Shown: positions 17,181 through 26,984, numbered from the stretch's first letter. The stretch: 64,000 nucleotides of DNA from Mesorhizobium loti (GCF_013170705.1 NZ_CP033334.1:4131501-4195500); one strand, 5' to 3'. A program made the numbers and translations. Notes: a model not told the origin generated them from the sequence alone.

Positions 17181-17402
17181 ACGGAGGCTCTTTCAGCAAG
17201 TGGCGCAGCCTATAGCAAACCCCTTTCGGCTTTGCAAAGAAGCATTTCGTATTTTTCCGAGACTTTTTCGCGCGGCGGTTTCTCGCAATCGCCGGTGTCA
17301 GTCCTCATATTAGCCGTCTTGGCGACGGGCGCGGAACCGATAGGGCTGTCGCGGCTTTCGTAAACTGACATTGTCGAGCCACCAGATGGGCAGCCATTCG
17401 CG

Positions 17403-17663
17403 ATGACGGCAGCAGACGAAAACCGGATACCGGCACGAAAGATCTCGATTTTCGGGCGCGAATTCACCATGCCGCAATCGCGGGGCCTCAGAATCACGAT
17501 CGGCATTCTTTTGACCATCGGCGGCATTCTCGGGTTTCTGCCGATTCTTGGCTTCTGGATGGTTCCGATCGGACTGCTGGTGCTTTCTTATGAATTCGCC
17601 ATGGTGCGGCGCCATCGCCGTCGCCTCGTCGTCTGGTGGGAGCGGCGGCGGCGTCCGGACTGA
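17403..17663 (+). CDS. Small hydrophobic membrane protein (PGPGW-like)
   Basis: 86 residues. The core (RITIGILLTIGGILGFLPIL, then GFWMVPIGLLVLSYEFAMV) is a two-helix hairpin, followed by a very basic tail (RRHRRRLVVWWERRRRPD). The pattern recalls the PGPGW-type small transmembrane family (hydrophobic hairpin with Gly/Pro/Trp turn), of unknown function. No operon partner: a tRNA lies upstream on the other strand, and the next gene is convergent. Confidence 0.6.
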   Translation: MTAADENRIPARKISIFGREFTMPQSRGLRITIGILLTIGGILGFLPILGFWMVPIGLLVLSYEFAMVRRHRRRLVVWWERRRRPD

Positions 17664-17706
17664 ACGTCGCCACCAGCCGTGTCCTTGATCGGGTCTTGCA
17701 GGCGCG

Positions 17707-17952
17707 TCATGCCCTTGTTCGAGTTTCGGATTTTCGCGAATCCGCTCGTCGGTCCGCACTTCTTTCCAGGTCCTCGCGGATTTCCCTGAGAATGGCGGCG
17801 GCCGAGGCGAGGCGCGCGCGGTCACGCGGTGAAAGCTTGGCGGCGCCGTCTATCGCAAGGCAGTCGATGGCATGCCGCAGCAATGCGTCGCATCCCGATC
17901 GCGACAAGCCGTCCCAGGCGTTCATTCCGTTGTTCGGGCTTGCAGACCGCAT
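17707..17952 (-). CDS. Small hypothetical protein
   Basis: 81 residues from the ATG at 17952, seven bases after GGGAGGA; the longer open frame to 18048 lacks such a site. Soluble and helical, with a conserved-looking GCDALLRHAIDCLAIDG segment and a charged C-terminal helix. No recognised domain. It is convergent with the PGPGW-like gene and upstream of the tRNA-Cys on the other strand. Confidence 0.5.
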   Translation of the reverse strand: MRSASPNNGMNAWDGLSRSGCDALLRHAIDCLAIDGAAKLSPRDRARLASAAAILREIREDLERSADRRADSRKSETRTRA

Positions 17953-18175
17953 GGAACAGTCCTCCCGTTTCCCAACGGCGGCCGGGGCGTGGAGTTTCGC
18001 GTGATCTGCTGTTATACCTAATGCCATGCTAATATGCGTCGTGGTCATCGCGGCCGCGACGCTCGATACGGGGGTAAGGATTCATTCAGAGGAAACCGCG
18101 AGGAATGCATGGAGGCCGCTTGACGCCATTTTCGCCGCAACCTATTGGAACCGGGTGGAACGCCGGGAGCAATGA

Positions 18176-18249
18176 GGCCTCGTGGCGGAGTGGTTACGCA
18201 GAGGACTGCAAATCCTTGCACCCCGGTTCGATTCCGGGCGAGGCCTCCA
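18176..18249 (+). tRNA. tRNA-Cys (GCA)
   Basis: 74 bases. The acceptor GGCCTCG pairs with CGAGGCC, discriminator T, encoded CCA. The anticodon loop CTGCAAA gives GCA, and the T arm is GGTTCGATTCC. It lies 92 bases before a methyltransferase gene on the same strand. Confidence 0.95.
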
Positions 18250-18340
18250 ATGCCCCAGGCTCCCGCGCACAAGCGCCGGGGGCTGAAGTTCCAGTCGAAA
18301 TGAGCCGCGTTCTTGACGCGGCAAGCGGATTGGTTGGGAC

Positions 18341-19009
18341 ATGAGCGCTGATTTCTCCGAGCTTCGCGTCAAGATGGTCGACGGCCAGGTTCGCACCACC
18401 GACGTGACCAGCGCCCCGTTGCTGGAAGCCTTGCTTTCCGTACCGCGCGAGCTCTTCGTCGGCGACCAACAGCGCGATCTCGCCTATATCGATGAGGACA
18501 TCCGCATCGGCGGCGGCGCCGATGGCGCGCGCTATCTCATGGAAGCATCGCCGCTGGCCAAGCTGATGCAACTGGCCGAGATCAACCCGACCGATTCGGT
18601 GCTCGATGTCGGCAGCGGCAGCGGCTATGCCTCGGCCATCCTGTCGCGGCTGGCGAGATCCGTCGTTGCGCTCGAAAGCGATTCGGTGTTGGCGCAAACC
18701 GCGGCGTCGACCCTTTCCCGCCTGGGCTGCGGCAATGTGACCGTGGTCCAGGGCGCGCTGGCGCAAGGTCACGCGGCCAAGGCCCCCTATGACGTCATCT
18801 TCATCGGCGGCAGTGTCGAGAAAGTGCCGGCGCCGCTGCTCGATCAGCTCGCCGATGGCGGCCGACTCGTCGCGGTCGAAGGGCAGGGTAATGCCGGCGT
18901 GGCGCGACTTTTTTTCAAGGCTGGGGGGGTTGCAACCGGGAGACGGGCATTTAATGCGGCAATTAAGCCACTACCCGGATTCGAACGTGAGCATGCTTTC
19001 GAATTCTGA
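18341..19009 (+). CDS. Protein-L-isoaspartate O-methyltransferase family protein
   Basis: 222 residues. The N terminus MVDGQVRTTDVTSAPLLEAL and VPRELFVGDQQRDLAYIDED match the PIMT family, and the SAM-binding motif I is VLDVGSGSGYASAILSRLA (about 88-106). It catalyses, or is derived from enzymes that catalyse, methylation of isoaspartyl residues in damaged proteins. It sits just upstream of the TolC-like gene in the same direction, a neighbourhood often seen in Rhizobiales. A second PIMT, next to surE, occurs at 51011; this one is the more divergent paralogue, so its substrate is less sure. Confidence 0.8.
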   Translation: MSADFSELRVKMVDGQVRTTDVTSAPLLEALLSVPRELFVGDQQRDLAYIDEDIRIGGGADGARYLMEASPLAKLMQLAEINPTDSVLDVGSGSGYASAILSRLARSVVALESDSVLAQTAASTLSRLGCGNVTVVQGALAQGHAAKAPYDVIFIGGSVEKVPAPLLDQLADGGRLVAVEGQGNAGVARLFFKAGGVATGRRAFNAAIKPLPGFEREHAFEF

Positions 19010-19177
19010 ATGGTTTGGCCTTGCAGCAAAGGCTTTGTCATGGTCGCTTGCATTTGAACAATCGTTGCTGATCCCGGACTGGGGGCACTTTGGGACCGAG
19101 CGACAGGGAACATCGAAACACGTCACTCCGGCTACTCTAGCGAGAAGCTGGCGCGGCGCGGTTCCCATGGAAAACGA

Positions 19178-20569
19178 ATGAGGGATATACCCGTGCCGTC
19201 TGTATCCAAGATCCTTTTTGCCGCTGTCCTTGTTTCCGCGACCGCGCTGTCTCCACTGACCGCCTCCGCGGAAACCATCACCGGCGCCCTCGCCAAGGCC
19301 TATCAGTATAATTCCTCGCTGAATGCCTCCCGTGCCGGCGTGCGCGTCACCGATGAAGGCGTGGCCATCGCCAAGTCCGGCTGGCGCCCAACCATCGCCG
19401 GGTCCGCCGACGCCAACTATGTGAACACGCGCGCCAGCGGTGCCAACAGCAAGACGTCGTCGGCCAGCGTCGGCATCACCATCAACCAGACCCTGTTCGA
19501 CGGCTTTCAGACCAGGAACAATGTGGCGGCCGCGGAATCCCAGGTGAAGGCGTCGGTGGAGAGCCTGCGCAACACCGAAGAGAACACGCTGTTCAGCGCG
19601 GCCACGGCCTATATGGATGTGATCCGTGATCGGCAGATCGCCGTGCTGACCGAACAGAACCTGCAGTTCCTGACCGAACAGGCGCGCGCCGCGCGCTCGC
19701 GTTTCGAGGTTGGCGAGGGCACGCGCACCGATGTCGCCCAGGCCGACGCGTCGCGCGCCTCGGCGGTGGCCTCGCTCAGTGCCGCCCGTGCGCAGGCGCT
19801 GGCGAGCGCTGCAACCTATCACCAGGTGGTCGGCGACGAGCCGGGCAAGCTCAAGCCCGCTTCGCCATTGGGGAAACTGTTGCCGGCGAGCCTCAATTCG
19901 GCGATTGCCATTGGTTCGGCCGAACATCCGGCCATCCTCGCCACCCAGCATCTGGTCGACGCGGCCGCGTTTTCGGTGAAGTCGGCGGAAGGCGCGCTGT
20001 TGCCGCAGCTTTCCGCATCGGCCGGCATCTCGGATGACTATCTCAACCGCAATCCGAATGTCGGAACGAACGGCAATTCGACGTCGGCCAATATCGGCGC
20101 GACGCTGACCATTCCGATCTATTCGGGCGGGCGGACATCGGCGGTGGTGCGGCAGAACAAGGAATCGCTTGGCCAGGCCCGCATCCAGGTCGATGTCAGC
20201 CGTGACCAGGTGCGCCAGGCCGTTGCCACCGCATGGTCGCAATACACCGCCGCCCAGCAGAGCGTCTCCGCCAACAAGCAGGTGATCGATGCCGCGCAAC
20301 TGGCTCTGAACGGCGTCATCGAGGAGCGCAATGTCGGCCAGCGCACCACGCTCGACGTGCTCAACGCGCAGGCCGCCGTCATCACCGCCAAGATCAACCA
20401 GGCCAATTCCGAACACGATGTGGTCGTGGCAAGCTATGCCATCCTGTCGGCGATGGGCCGCCTGTCGGTCGACCGGCTTGGCTTGCCGGTGACCAAGTAC
20501 AAGCCCGAAGAGCACTACAACGCCGTCAAGGACAAGTGGATCGGCGTGCGGACGCCGGATGGCCGATAA
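19178..20569 (+). CDS. tolC: TolC-family outer-membrane channel protein
   Basis: 463 residues, normal for TolC. A signal peptide ending ALSPLTASA is followed by ETITGALAKAYQYNSSLNASRAGV. Two outer-membrane efflux protein repeats are visible, with the periplasmic coiled-coil segments and motifs such as NQTLFDGFQTRNNV and IPIYSGGRTSAVVRQNKE, the typical Gly-Gly turn before the second half. It forms the trimeric exit duct for type I secretion and RND/ABC efflux systems. The inner-membrane partners are not in this window. Terminator at 20597. Confidence 0.88.
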   Translation: MRDIPVPSVSKILFAAVLVSATALSPLTASAETITGALAKAYQYNSSLNASRAGVRVTDEGVAIAKSGWRPTIAGSADANYVNTRASGANSKTSSASVGITINQTLFDGFQTRNNVAAAESQVKASVESLRNTEENTLFSAATAYMDVIRDRQIAVLTEQNLQFLTEQARAARSRFEVGEGTRTDVAQADASRASAVASLSAARAQALASAATYHQVVGDEPGKLKPASPLGKLLPASLNSAIAIGSAEHPAILATQHLVDAAAFSVKSAEGALLPQLSASAGISDDYLNRNPNVGTNGNSTSANIGATLTIPIYSGGRTSAVVRQNKESLGQARIQVDVSRDQVRQAVATAWSQYTAAQQSVSANKQVIDAAQLALNGVIEERNVGQRTTLDVLNAQAAVITAKINQANSEHDVVVASYAILSAMGRLSVDRLGLPVTKYKPEEHYNAVKDKWIGVRTPDGR

Positions 20570-20596
20570 GGCCATCGGCTGGAATTCTCGCCTTCC

Positions 20597-20636
20597 GCCG
20601 GGACGGGATTTTTTGAAAACCCCGTCCGGCTTTTTT
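20597..20636 (+). terminator. Rho-independent terminator after tolC
   Basis: GCCGGGACGGG pairs with CCCCGTCCGGC (one bulged G) and is followed by six T, 27 bases after the tolC stop. Confidence 0.8.
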
Positions 20637-20785
20637 CGGCTTCACGCTCTAATCTGTTGAAATCCCACGTGTCCCCAGATTGGGGATTCTCGTTCGGCGA
20701 TCCGTCGGTTACGCTGTCGCCATGATTCGAATCCGGCTTTGCCGGAGTGGAAATCTGCAGGGTCACCAGGGCGGCGGATGTGACG

Positions 20786-21625
20786 ATGGCAACGGCAAGC
20801 AGCGCACAGCGCGAACCTTCCATGGAAGAGATACTGGCTTCCATCAGGAGGATCATCGAGGATAGCGATAACGGCCGCAAGCAGCCGGGCGAGACCGATG
20901 AGCTGCGGCAGGACCTGGAGCCGTCGCCGGGCGAAGCTCCGGCGGCGGACGTCGATGCGTTTCGCGCCGAACTGCATGCTGCCCCCGAAGTCAGGACGCA
21001 GGTCGCGCTCGCGGAAGTCCGGGCACCGTCGCCAGAGCCGGTGATCGCGCGCATGGAATCGCAGACGCGCGCCGATCCCGTTCCGGCCAGGCCTTCGATG
21101 ACGCTTGCGGAGGTCAGTGCCAGGGTCGCCGCCGAGCCGGCGCCTGCCGCCAGGATCGACGCGCCAGCGGCGCCAGAGGCCAGCGCGACAAGCGATAGCA
21201 TCGTTGCCGATTGGCGGCGCGAGATCGCCGCGGTTGGAGAGCAGGCGAAGGCGATGCCGGACAGGAGCATCCGCAAGCCCGTTGCCCAGCCCGAGGCCCC
21301 GGCGAGCGAATCGGTGGTTGAGGGCGCGTTCGGACAGCCTTCTTCAAGCGACGCTTCGGCCGGCGCCGCTCAGGCATATGCGGCGACAAATGAAGCGCCT
21401 TCGGCTCGTCCGGCAATTCTTTCCGAACACACGGGCCGGCAGGTCGCCGCGGCCTTTGGCGAGCTGTCCGATGCCTTTGCCAGCCGCAGCAAGAAAACGT
21501 TCGACGAGATGGCCGAGGAGATGCTGCGGCCGATGCTGCAGGACTGGCTGGACAACAATCTGCCGACGCTGGTGGAGCGCCTGGTGCGCGAAGAAATCGA
21601 GCGCGTCGCACGCGGCGCGCAGTAA
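20786..21625 (+). CDS. popZ: PopZ family polar organising protein (DUF2497)
   Basis: 279 residues from the ATG at 20786. The N terminus holds the conserved helix PSMEEILASIRRIIEDSD (about 11-28). The long middle is Pro/Ala/acidic and disordered. The C terminus has the conserved oligomerisation helices EMLRPMLQDWLDNNLPTLVE and LVREEIERVARG. PopZ forms a polymeric matrix at a cell pole that anchors ParB-parS and recruits cell-cycle regulators. It precedes valS in many alphaproteobacteria; here a convergent VOC gene separates the two. Confidence 0.85.
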   Translation: MATASSAQREPSMEEILASIRRIIEDSDNGRKQPGETDELRQDLEPSPGEAPAADVDAFRAELHAAPEVRTQVALAEVRAPSPEPVIARMESQTRADPVPARPSMTLAEVSARVAAEPAPAARIDAPAAPEASATSDSIVADWRREIAAVGEQAKAMPDRSIRKPVAQPEAPASESVVEGAFGQPSSSDASAGAAQAYAATNEAPSARPAILSEHTGRQVAAAFGELSDAFASRSKKTFDEMAEEMLRPMLQDWLDNNLPTLVERLVREEIERVARGAQ

Positions 21626-21648
21626 TCTCCTCCAACGATCATTTTCGA

Positions 21649-21673
21649 AACGCCGCCATGAGGCGGCGTTTTT
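21649..21673. terminator. Terminator between popZ and the convergent VOC gene
   Basis: AACGCCGCC-ATGA-GGCGGCGTT is a perfect 9-base stem with a T run on the plus strand, and TTTCG on the minus strand, so it may serve both genes. Confidence 0.75.
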
Positions 21674-21683
21674 GCCGATGAGG

Positions 21684-22316
21684 TCAGCCCGCGCTGGTCG
21701 CGAAGCAGACAAGGTTGCCGTCGGGATCCGTGACGATGAACGTGCGGGCCCCCCAGGGTTCGGTCCGCAATGTCTGATGGAACGGGGCCGTGGCCTTCTG
21801 ATACTCCAGAAACAGAGCCTTGATGTTGTCGACGACGATCGTCGCCGCCAGCAGGTCATCGGTCGAATTGGCGGCGAGTGGAGGCTTGTCGACATGGCGC
21901 AGGTTGAGCCGTGCGCCATCGCGAATGATTTGGGCGTAGAAGGGCGGCTCGCCATATGTGAAGCGCGTCTCGAAGCCAAGCTTTTCCCGATAGAAATTAC
22001 AGGCCGCTGCGATGTCACAGACAAAGAGCTGTGGCTCGGCAAAGGCGAGATGCGGTTTTGCGGCGTCTGTTGCTGCATGATCGGTCACGGTTTGAAGGCC
22101 TTCCTTCAGCGCCTGCCAGCTCTCGAAACCTGACTTCCTGGCGACGAGTTCCTGGGCATCGGTCAGCTTGAAGTCGTGATCGAGGATTTGGCTGTCGCTG
22201 AAATGGCGAAATCGCGGCAAGAGCCATCCAATCACAGCGGCGACGGGGTAATACCGCTCGCGGTGCCATTTGAGATAGAGCTTGGCCTGTTTCTTGTGGT
22301 GTTCGAGAGTCGGCAT
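21684..22316 (-). CDS. Glyoxalase superfamily (VOC) protein
   Basis: 210 residues. The first 75 are a helical module (HHKKQAKLYLKWHRERYYPV ... FESWQALKEG) seen in front of some VOC proteins and as a stand-alone ankyrin-linked segment. The VOC domain is about 85-205: LAFAEPQLFVCDIAAACNFYREKLGFETRF and, near the end, PWGARTFIVTDPDGNLVCF. Members bind a metal and act as dioxygenases, lyases or resistance proteins; the reaction is unknown. It stands alone between popZ and valS on the opposite strand. Confidence 0.75.
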   Translation of the reverse strand: MPTLEHHKKQAKLYLKWHRERYYPVAAVIGWLLPRFRHFSDSQILDHDFKLTDAQELVARKSGFESWQALKEGLQTVTDHAATDAAKPHLAFAEPQLFVCDIAAACNFYREKLGFETRFTYGEPPFYAQIIRDGARLNLRHVDKPPLAANSTDDLLAATIVVDNIKALFLEYQKATAPFHQTLRTEPWGARTFIVTDPDGNLVCFATSAG

Positions 22317-22580
22317 GGGCGCACTGTGGGGTTGAGGTGGCGTAGGCGGGCAATGCCCCTCCGGCCGGAAGCCGATGCGCCCTACAGCAGCACCGACAAG
22401 GTATTGCCGGGACGGCCGCGGGTCAAGGCGCGGTGCCGTGCAGCATGGCTCCCGTTGAAATGAACACCGCCGCGCCTATCTGCTTCTCATGAACCGAAGC
22501 GGCCCTTGCGGTTGACTTGGCCAAGACCTTCCGATTTACACCGAACCAGCAAAAATCCCGACAGCGCGGACCGTTTTCCC

Positions 22581-25364
22581 ATGCTTGAAAAGACCTACGA
22601 CGCAAAGACCGTCGAGCCGAAGATCGCCAAAGTGTGGGAAGAGGCCGACGCGTTTCGCGCCGGCGCCGGCGCCGAGGAGGGGGCCGAGGCCTTCACCATC
22701 GTCATCCCGCCGCCCAATGTCACCGGCTCGCTGCATATGGGCCATGCGCTGAACAACACGCTGCAGGACATATTGATCCGCTTCGAGCGCATGCGCGGCA
22801 AGAACGTGCTGTGGCAGCCGGGCATGGACCATGCCGGTATCGCCACGCAGATGGTGGTCGAGCGCCAGCTGATGGAAAGGCAGATCCATCGCCGCGACCT
22901 GACGCGTGAGGAATTCATCGAGAAGGTTTGGGAGTGGAAGGCCGAATCCGGCGGCGCCATCTTCAATCAGCTGAAGCGGCTCGGCGCCTCGGCCGACTGG
23001 TCCCGCGAACGCTTTACCATGGATGAAGGCTTGTCCAAGGCCGTGCTTGAAGTCTTCGTCACCCTCTACAAGGAAGGCCTGATATACAAGGACAAGCGCC
23101 TTGTGAACTGGGACCCGAAACTCTTGACCGCGATCTCCGACCTCGAGGTCGAGCAGCAGGAGGTCAACGGCAACCTCTGGCATTTCCGCTACCCGATCGA
23201 GGGCGAGACCTTCGACCCGGAAAATCCGAAGACCTTCATCACCGTGGCGACGACACGGCCCGAAACGATGCTGGGCGACACGGCCGTCGCGGTGCACCCG
23301 GACGACGAGCGGTACCGGCATCTGGTCGGCAGAAACGTTGTGCTGCCGATCGTCGGCAGAAAAATCCCCGTCGTGGCGGACGAATATTCCGATCCGGAAA
23401 AGGGTTCGGGCGCGGTCAAGATCACGCCAGCGCATGATTTCAACGACTTCGAGGTCGGCAAGCGTCACAAATTGCCGGCGATAAACATCCTGACCGTCGA
23501 AGCCGCCATCAAATTGAAGGACAATGAGGACTTCCTCGCCGGCCTCCAGGTCACGCCGGAACGCCAGGCTGTCTGGGCCGAGCTTGAAGGGCTCGACCGT
23601 TTCGTCGCGCGCAAGAAGATCGTCGAGCTGATGGAAGCCGGCGGCTTCCTCGACAAGGTCGAGCCGCATCGCCATGCCGTGCCGCATGGCGACCGCGGTG
23701 GTGTGCCGATCGAACCGTTCCTGACCGAGCAGTGGTATGCCAATGCCGCCGAACTCGCGAAGCCGGCCATTGCCTCTGTGCGCGAGGGCCGCACCAACTT
23801 CGTGCCGAAAAACTGGGAAAAAACCTATTTCGACTGGATGGAGAACATTCAGCCCTGGTGCATTTCGCGTCAGCTGTGGTGGGGTCACCAGATACCGGCG
23901 TGGTACGGGCCGGACGGACGCGTCTTCGTCGAGAAGTCGGAGGAAGAGGCGCTGAGTGCGGCTATCGAATACTATCTGGCGCTTGAAGGCCCGTGGAAGG
24001 CCTGGGTCGAGGACAAGTTGGAGAACTTCAAGCCCGGCGAGATCCTAACCCGCGACGAGGACGTGCTCGATACCTGGTTCTCCTCGGCACTTTGGCCGTT
24101 CTCAACTTTGGGCTGGCCGGACCAGACGCCTGAACTGAAGACGTATTACCAGACCGACGTGCTGGTGACCGGCTTCGACATCATCTTCTTCTGGGTTGCC
24201 CGCATGATGATGATGGGCCTGCACTTCATGGACGAGGAGCCGTTCCATACCGTCTATGTGCACGCGCTGGTTCGCGACAAGAACGGCGCCAAGATGTCGA
24301 AGTCGAAAGGTAACGTCATCGACCCGCTCGACCTCATCGACGAGTACGGCGCCGACGCGCTGCGTTTCACGCTGGCGGTGATGGCGGCACAGGGGCGCGA
24401 CGTGAAGCTCGATCCGGCACGCATCGCCGGCTATCGCAATTTCGGCACCAAGCTGTGGAACGCAACGCGCTTCGCCGAGATGAACGAAGTCGCCCGCAAT
24501 GACGATTTCTGGCTGAACGATGCCAAGCTGGCGGTGAACCGCTGGATCCTGACCGAACTGACACGCGCTGCGCGCGAGGTCACGGACGGCATCACCTCAT
24601 ACCGCTTCAACGAAGCGGCCGGGGCGGCCTACCGCTTCGTCTGGAACCTGTTTTGCGACTGGTATCTCGAGCTGCTGAAACCGGTGTTCATGGGCACGGA
24701 CGAGGCGGCCAAGGCCGAAAGCCGCGCCTGCGTAGCCTTCGTGCTCGACGAGATCTACAAGCTTCTGCATCCGATGATGCCGTTCATGACGGAAGAGCTG
24801 TGGGCGCAGACGGCGGGCGAGGGCAAGGAGCGCGAGTCGCTGCTTTGCCACGCCGCCTGGCCGGCGCCGGATTTCGAGGACGCGGATGCCGCCGCCGACA
24901 TCAACTGGCTGGTCGACCTCGTCTCTGGCATCCGCTCGGTGCGCTCGGAGATGAATGTGCCGCCGGCGGCCATCGCGCCGCTGGTCGTGGTCGGCGCCAA
25001 CGATCTCACGCGTGAGCGGCTGGTTCGCGAGGACTCGGCGATCAAGCGGCTGGCGCGTGTCGGTGACATCTCGCTCGCCGATGCGGCGCCCAAGGGCGCG
25101 GCGCAGATCGTGCTCAACGAGGCGACGATCTGCCTGCCGCTTGGCAGCTTGATCGATCTCGCCGCCGAGGCCACGCGGCTGCAGAAGGAACTGGCCAAGG
25201 TCACAGAGGAAATCGCGCGCTTGCACAAGAAGCTGTCCAACGAACGGTTCGTTGCCAGCGCGCCGGCCGAGATTGTCGAGGCCGAGCGCGAAAAGCTCGC
25301 CGAATACCGCGATGCGCAGGACAAGCTTTCGGTGGCTTTGACCAGAGTTCGCGACGCCGGTTGA
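22581..25364 (+). CDS. valS: Valyl-tRNA synthetase
   Basis: 927 residues, normal length for ValS. The class I signatures are PPNVTGSLHMGHALNN (HIGH) and KMSKSKGNVIDPLDL (KMSKS). The CP1 editing domain lies between them, with TTRPETMLGDTAVAVHP and GSGAVKITPAHDFNDF. The C-terminal coiled-coil arm (AAEATRLQKELAKVTEEIAR) is the ValS-specific tRNA-binding arm. The start is the ATG at 22581, where homology begins (MLEKTYDAKTVEPKIA); the open frame runs further upstream. Confidence 0.95.
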   Translation: MLEKTYDAKTVEPKIAKVWEEADAFRAGAGAEEGAEAFTIVIPPPNVTGSLHMGHALNNTLQDILIRFERMRGKNVLWQPGMDHAGIATQMVVERQLMERQIHRRDLTREEFIEKVWEWKAESGGAIFNQLKRLGASADWSRERFTMDEGLSKAVLEVFVTLYKEGLIYKDKRLVNWDPKLLTAISDLEVEQQEVNGNLWHFRYPIEGETFDPENPKTFITVATTRPETMLGDTAVAVHPDDERYRHLVGRNVVLPIVGRKIPVVADEYSDPEKGSGAVKITPAHDFNDFEVGKRHKLPAINILTVEAAIKLKDNEDFLAGLQVTPERQAVWAELEGLDRFVARKKIVELMEAGGFLDKVEPHRHAVPHGDRGGVPIEPFLTEQWYANAAELAKPAIASVREGRTNFVPKNWEKTYFDWMENIQPWCISRQLWWGHQIPAWYGPDGRVFVEKSEEEALSAAIEYYLALEGPWKAWVEDKLENFKPGEILTRDEDVLDTWFSSALWPFSTLGWPDQTPELKTYYQTDVLVTGFDIIFFWVARMMMMGLHFMDEEPFHTVYVHALVRDKNGAKMSKSKGNVIDPLDLIDEYGADALRFTLAVMAAQGRDVKLDPARIAGYRNFGTKLWNATRFAEMNEVARNDDFWLNDAKLAVNRWILTELTRAAREVTDGITSYRFNEAAGAAYRFVWNLFCDWYLELLKPVFMGTDEAAKAESRACVAFVLDEIYKLLHPMMPFMTEELWAQTAGEGKERESLLCHAAWPAPDFEDADAAADINWLVDLVSGIRSVRSEMNVPPAAIAPLVVVGANDLTRERLVREDSAIKRLARVGDISLADAAPKGAAQIVLNEATICLPLGSLIDLAAEATRLQKELAKVTEEIARLHKKLSNERFVASAPAEIVEAEREKLAEYRDAQDKLSVALTRVRDAG

Positions 25365-25442
25365 AGGACAGATTCGTGCAGGCCATGAGGGGTGTGCCCA
25401 AACGTCAGCTGCCTCGAAAACAGGCATTCCGCTACGTTAATT

Positions 25443-25483
25443 TTGACGTAAACGGAAACTTTGCGTCCATTGTTGCCATAATG
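25443..25483 (+). promoter_or_regulatory. Conserved upstream element of first FadL-type gene
   Basis: TTGACGTAAACGGAA (25443-25457) and TTGCCATAATGTAACA (containing a -10-like CATAAT at 25478) recur almost unchanged in front of the second FadL gene at 26985. They lie about 279 bases before the ATG. There is no good -35 at standard spacing, so the first element may be an activator site. The rest of the 357-base gap holds a TGTACATGTAC palindrome near 25637 and the ribosome site. Confidence 0.5.
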
Positions 25484-25721
25484 TAACAATGGGGCCATAG
25501 CCCCCTTAAAAGTGGCTGTCTTTGAGCCTTTTGGGGCGAATTTTGGTTATTTTCTGTTCGGACAGGCACGCCTCGATCCGTTTTTCGGCCTTACGGTGCT
25601 TATCTGCATTTTGTCGAAAGTGCGTTCGCCGAGCATGTACATGTACGCCCGCTAATTCGTTGTTGCGCCGTTAACCTGAATTGGTTCTAGCTTGATGCAC
25701 TCGAATTCGGGGAGGACATTC

Positions 25722-26864
25722 ATGACCAATCTGCGACTGAAAGCGCTACTGGGGGCGGGGTGCTTTTCACTTGCTTTGATGGGCTCGGCGCACGCTGGCG
25801 GCTTTTCGCGCGGCACGGCTGATACCGATATTCTTTTTGAAGACGGCAATTTCAACATGCGCACCAGCGTGACCTATGTCGCGCCCACGCGAAAATATTC
25901 GGTGGACCAGCTCAATCCCAATTTGGTGGGCGTGAACTATTCCGACAGCTACGCTGTCCCTTCGGCCGCGGTAAAATTCAAGCTGTCGGACAACCTGTCT
26001 TGCGCAGGTACCTACACAGAGTCTTATGGTGGCGGAGCGACATGGCCCTCGCCGAGTGGGACTCTTGCCAAGCTGAGAGAAAATTTCACAATCTACGAAG
26101 GTGCTGTCACCTGCGGCATAAAATTCGATTTGAGCAAAGGTCGCATTTGGATACTCGGTGGCGTCTACCATGAGGATGTTGACTACAACCTTCTTGCGGT
26201 CGCAGGATTGCTTGATGTCGGTCTGAAAGACAGCAATGTGGGGTGGCGTGCAGGCGTTGCTTACGAGATCCCCGAGATCGCGTTACGCGCCCAGCTGATG
26301 TATCGCTCAGGTGTGTCCATCGACGCGTCCGGGTCGGCGGTCGCAAGTCCAGCTCTGATTCCATTCCCGGTCCCAGGGCCGGTCACGGTGGACGCGACGG
26401 GTGACACGAAGTTCCCGCAGTCGCTGGAGTTCAAGGCTCAGACCGGTGTCGCACCAGGCTGGTTGGTCTATGGCAGTGTGAAGTGGACTGACTGGTCGGT
26501 TACCAAGCAGCTCAATCTTCATATCCCGTCCTTGGGCATCGAGAACGGCAACGACTATTTCTGGCGCGATGGCTGGACCGTCACTGGCGGTGTTGGCCAC
26601 AAGTTCAATGATCAGTTGTCCGGAACTGTGTTTGCTTCCTATGACCGGGGCGTAAGCACGGGTTGGGATTTGACCGGAGACACCTACACGATCGGTACCG
26701 GCGTTGCGCTTAAGGACAAGCTCGGTGGGGAGCTTCGATTTGGCGTTGCCGCCATCTATCTCGCATCGGTGTCCGAGACCCAGTACACGCCTTCTTTGCT
26801 CAATCGTACCGTTCAGGGCGATTGGGGCTACGCGCTGTCGGGTGGCTACAGCGTCAAGTGGTAA
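25722..26864 (+). CDS. OmpP1/FadL/TodX-family outer-membrane transporter (copy 1)
   Basis: 380 residues from the ATG at 25722, following GGGGAGGA. A signal peptide (LKALLGAGCFSLALMGSAHA) is followed by GGFSRGTADTDILFEDGN, then a 14-strand beta-barrel with features such as EFKAQTGVAPGWLVYGSVKWTDWS and DGWTVTGGVGHKFNDQ. Family members carry long-chain fatty acids or other hydrophobic compounds across the outer membrane. A paralogue follows at 27258 with a near-identical signal peptide, similar leader and terminator, so the whole transcription unit was duplicated. It lacks the N-terminal NPA hatch motif of E. coli FadL, so the substrate is open. Confidence 0.8.
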   Translation: MTNLRLKALLGAGCFSLALMGSAHAGGFSRGTADTDILFEDGNFNMRTSVTYVAPTRKYSVDQLNPNLVGVNYSDSYAVPSAAVKFKLSDNLSCAGTYTESYGGGATWPSPSGTLAKLRENFTIYEGAVTCGIKFDLSKGRIWILGGVYHEDVDYNLLAVAGLLDVGLKDSNVGWRAGVAYEIPEIALRAQLMYRSGVSIDASGSAVASPALIPFPVPGPVTVDATGDTKFPQSLEFKAQTGVAPGWLVYGSVKWTDWSVTKQLNLHIPSLGIENGNDYFWRDGWTVTGGVGHKFNDQLSGTVFASYDRGVSTGWDLTGDTYTIGTGVALKDKLGGELRFGVAAIYLASVSETQYTPSLLNRTVQGDWGYALSGGYSVKW

Positions 26865-26882
26865 GTCCTTACACTGTCGACC

Positions 26883-26913
26883 AAAAAAGGCCGGGCAATG
26901 CCCGGCCTTTTTT
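26883..26913. terminator. Strong bidirectional terminator after FadL copy 1
   Basis: AAAAAAGGCCGGGC and GCCCGGCCTTTTTT form a 14-base perfect stem with loop AAT. Confidence 0.9.
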
Positions 26914-26984
26914 GGGTTGGCCAGGTCTTTCCCGTGGACCACGTATTCCGTGGCAATACATTAGCTTGCGCGCAAATGTTGTCG

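Noticed and set aside
18026..18175. 49-codon plus-strand ORF ending at the tRNA-Cys
   Set aside because: No ribosome site and no recognisable features; the stop falls just before the tRNA by chance.
18971..20575. 534-codon minus-strand frame over the TolC gene
   Set aside because: Antisense shadow; the plus strand has a signal peptide and the TolC repeats.
22317..22580. T-box or other riboswitch before valS
   Set aside because: No T-box sequence or extended leader; not expected in proteobacteria.
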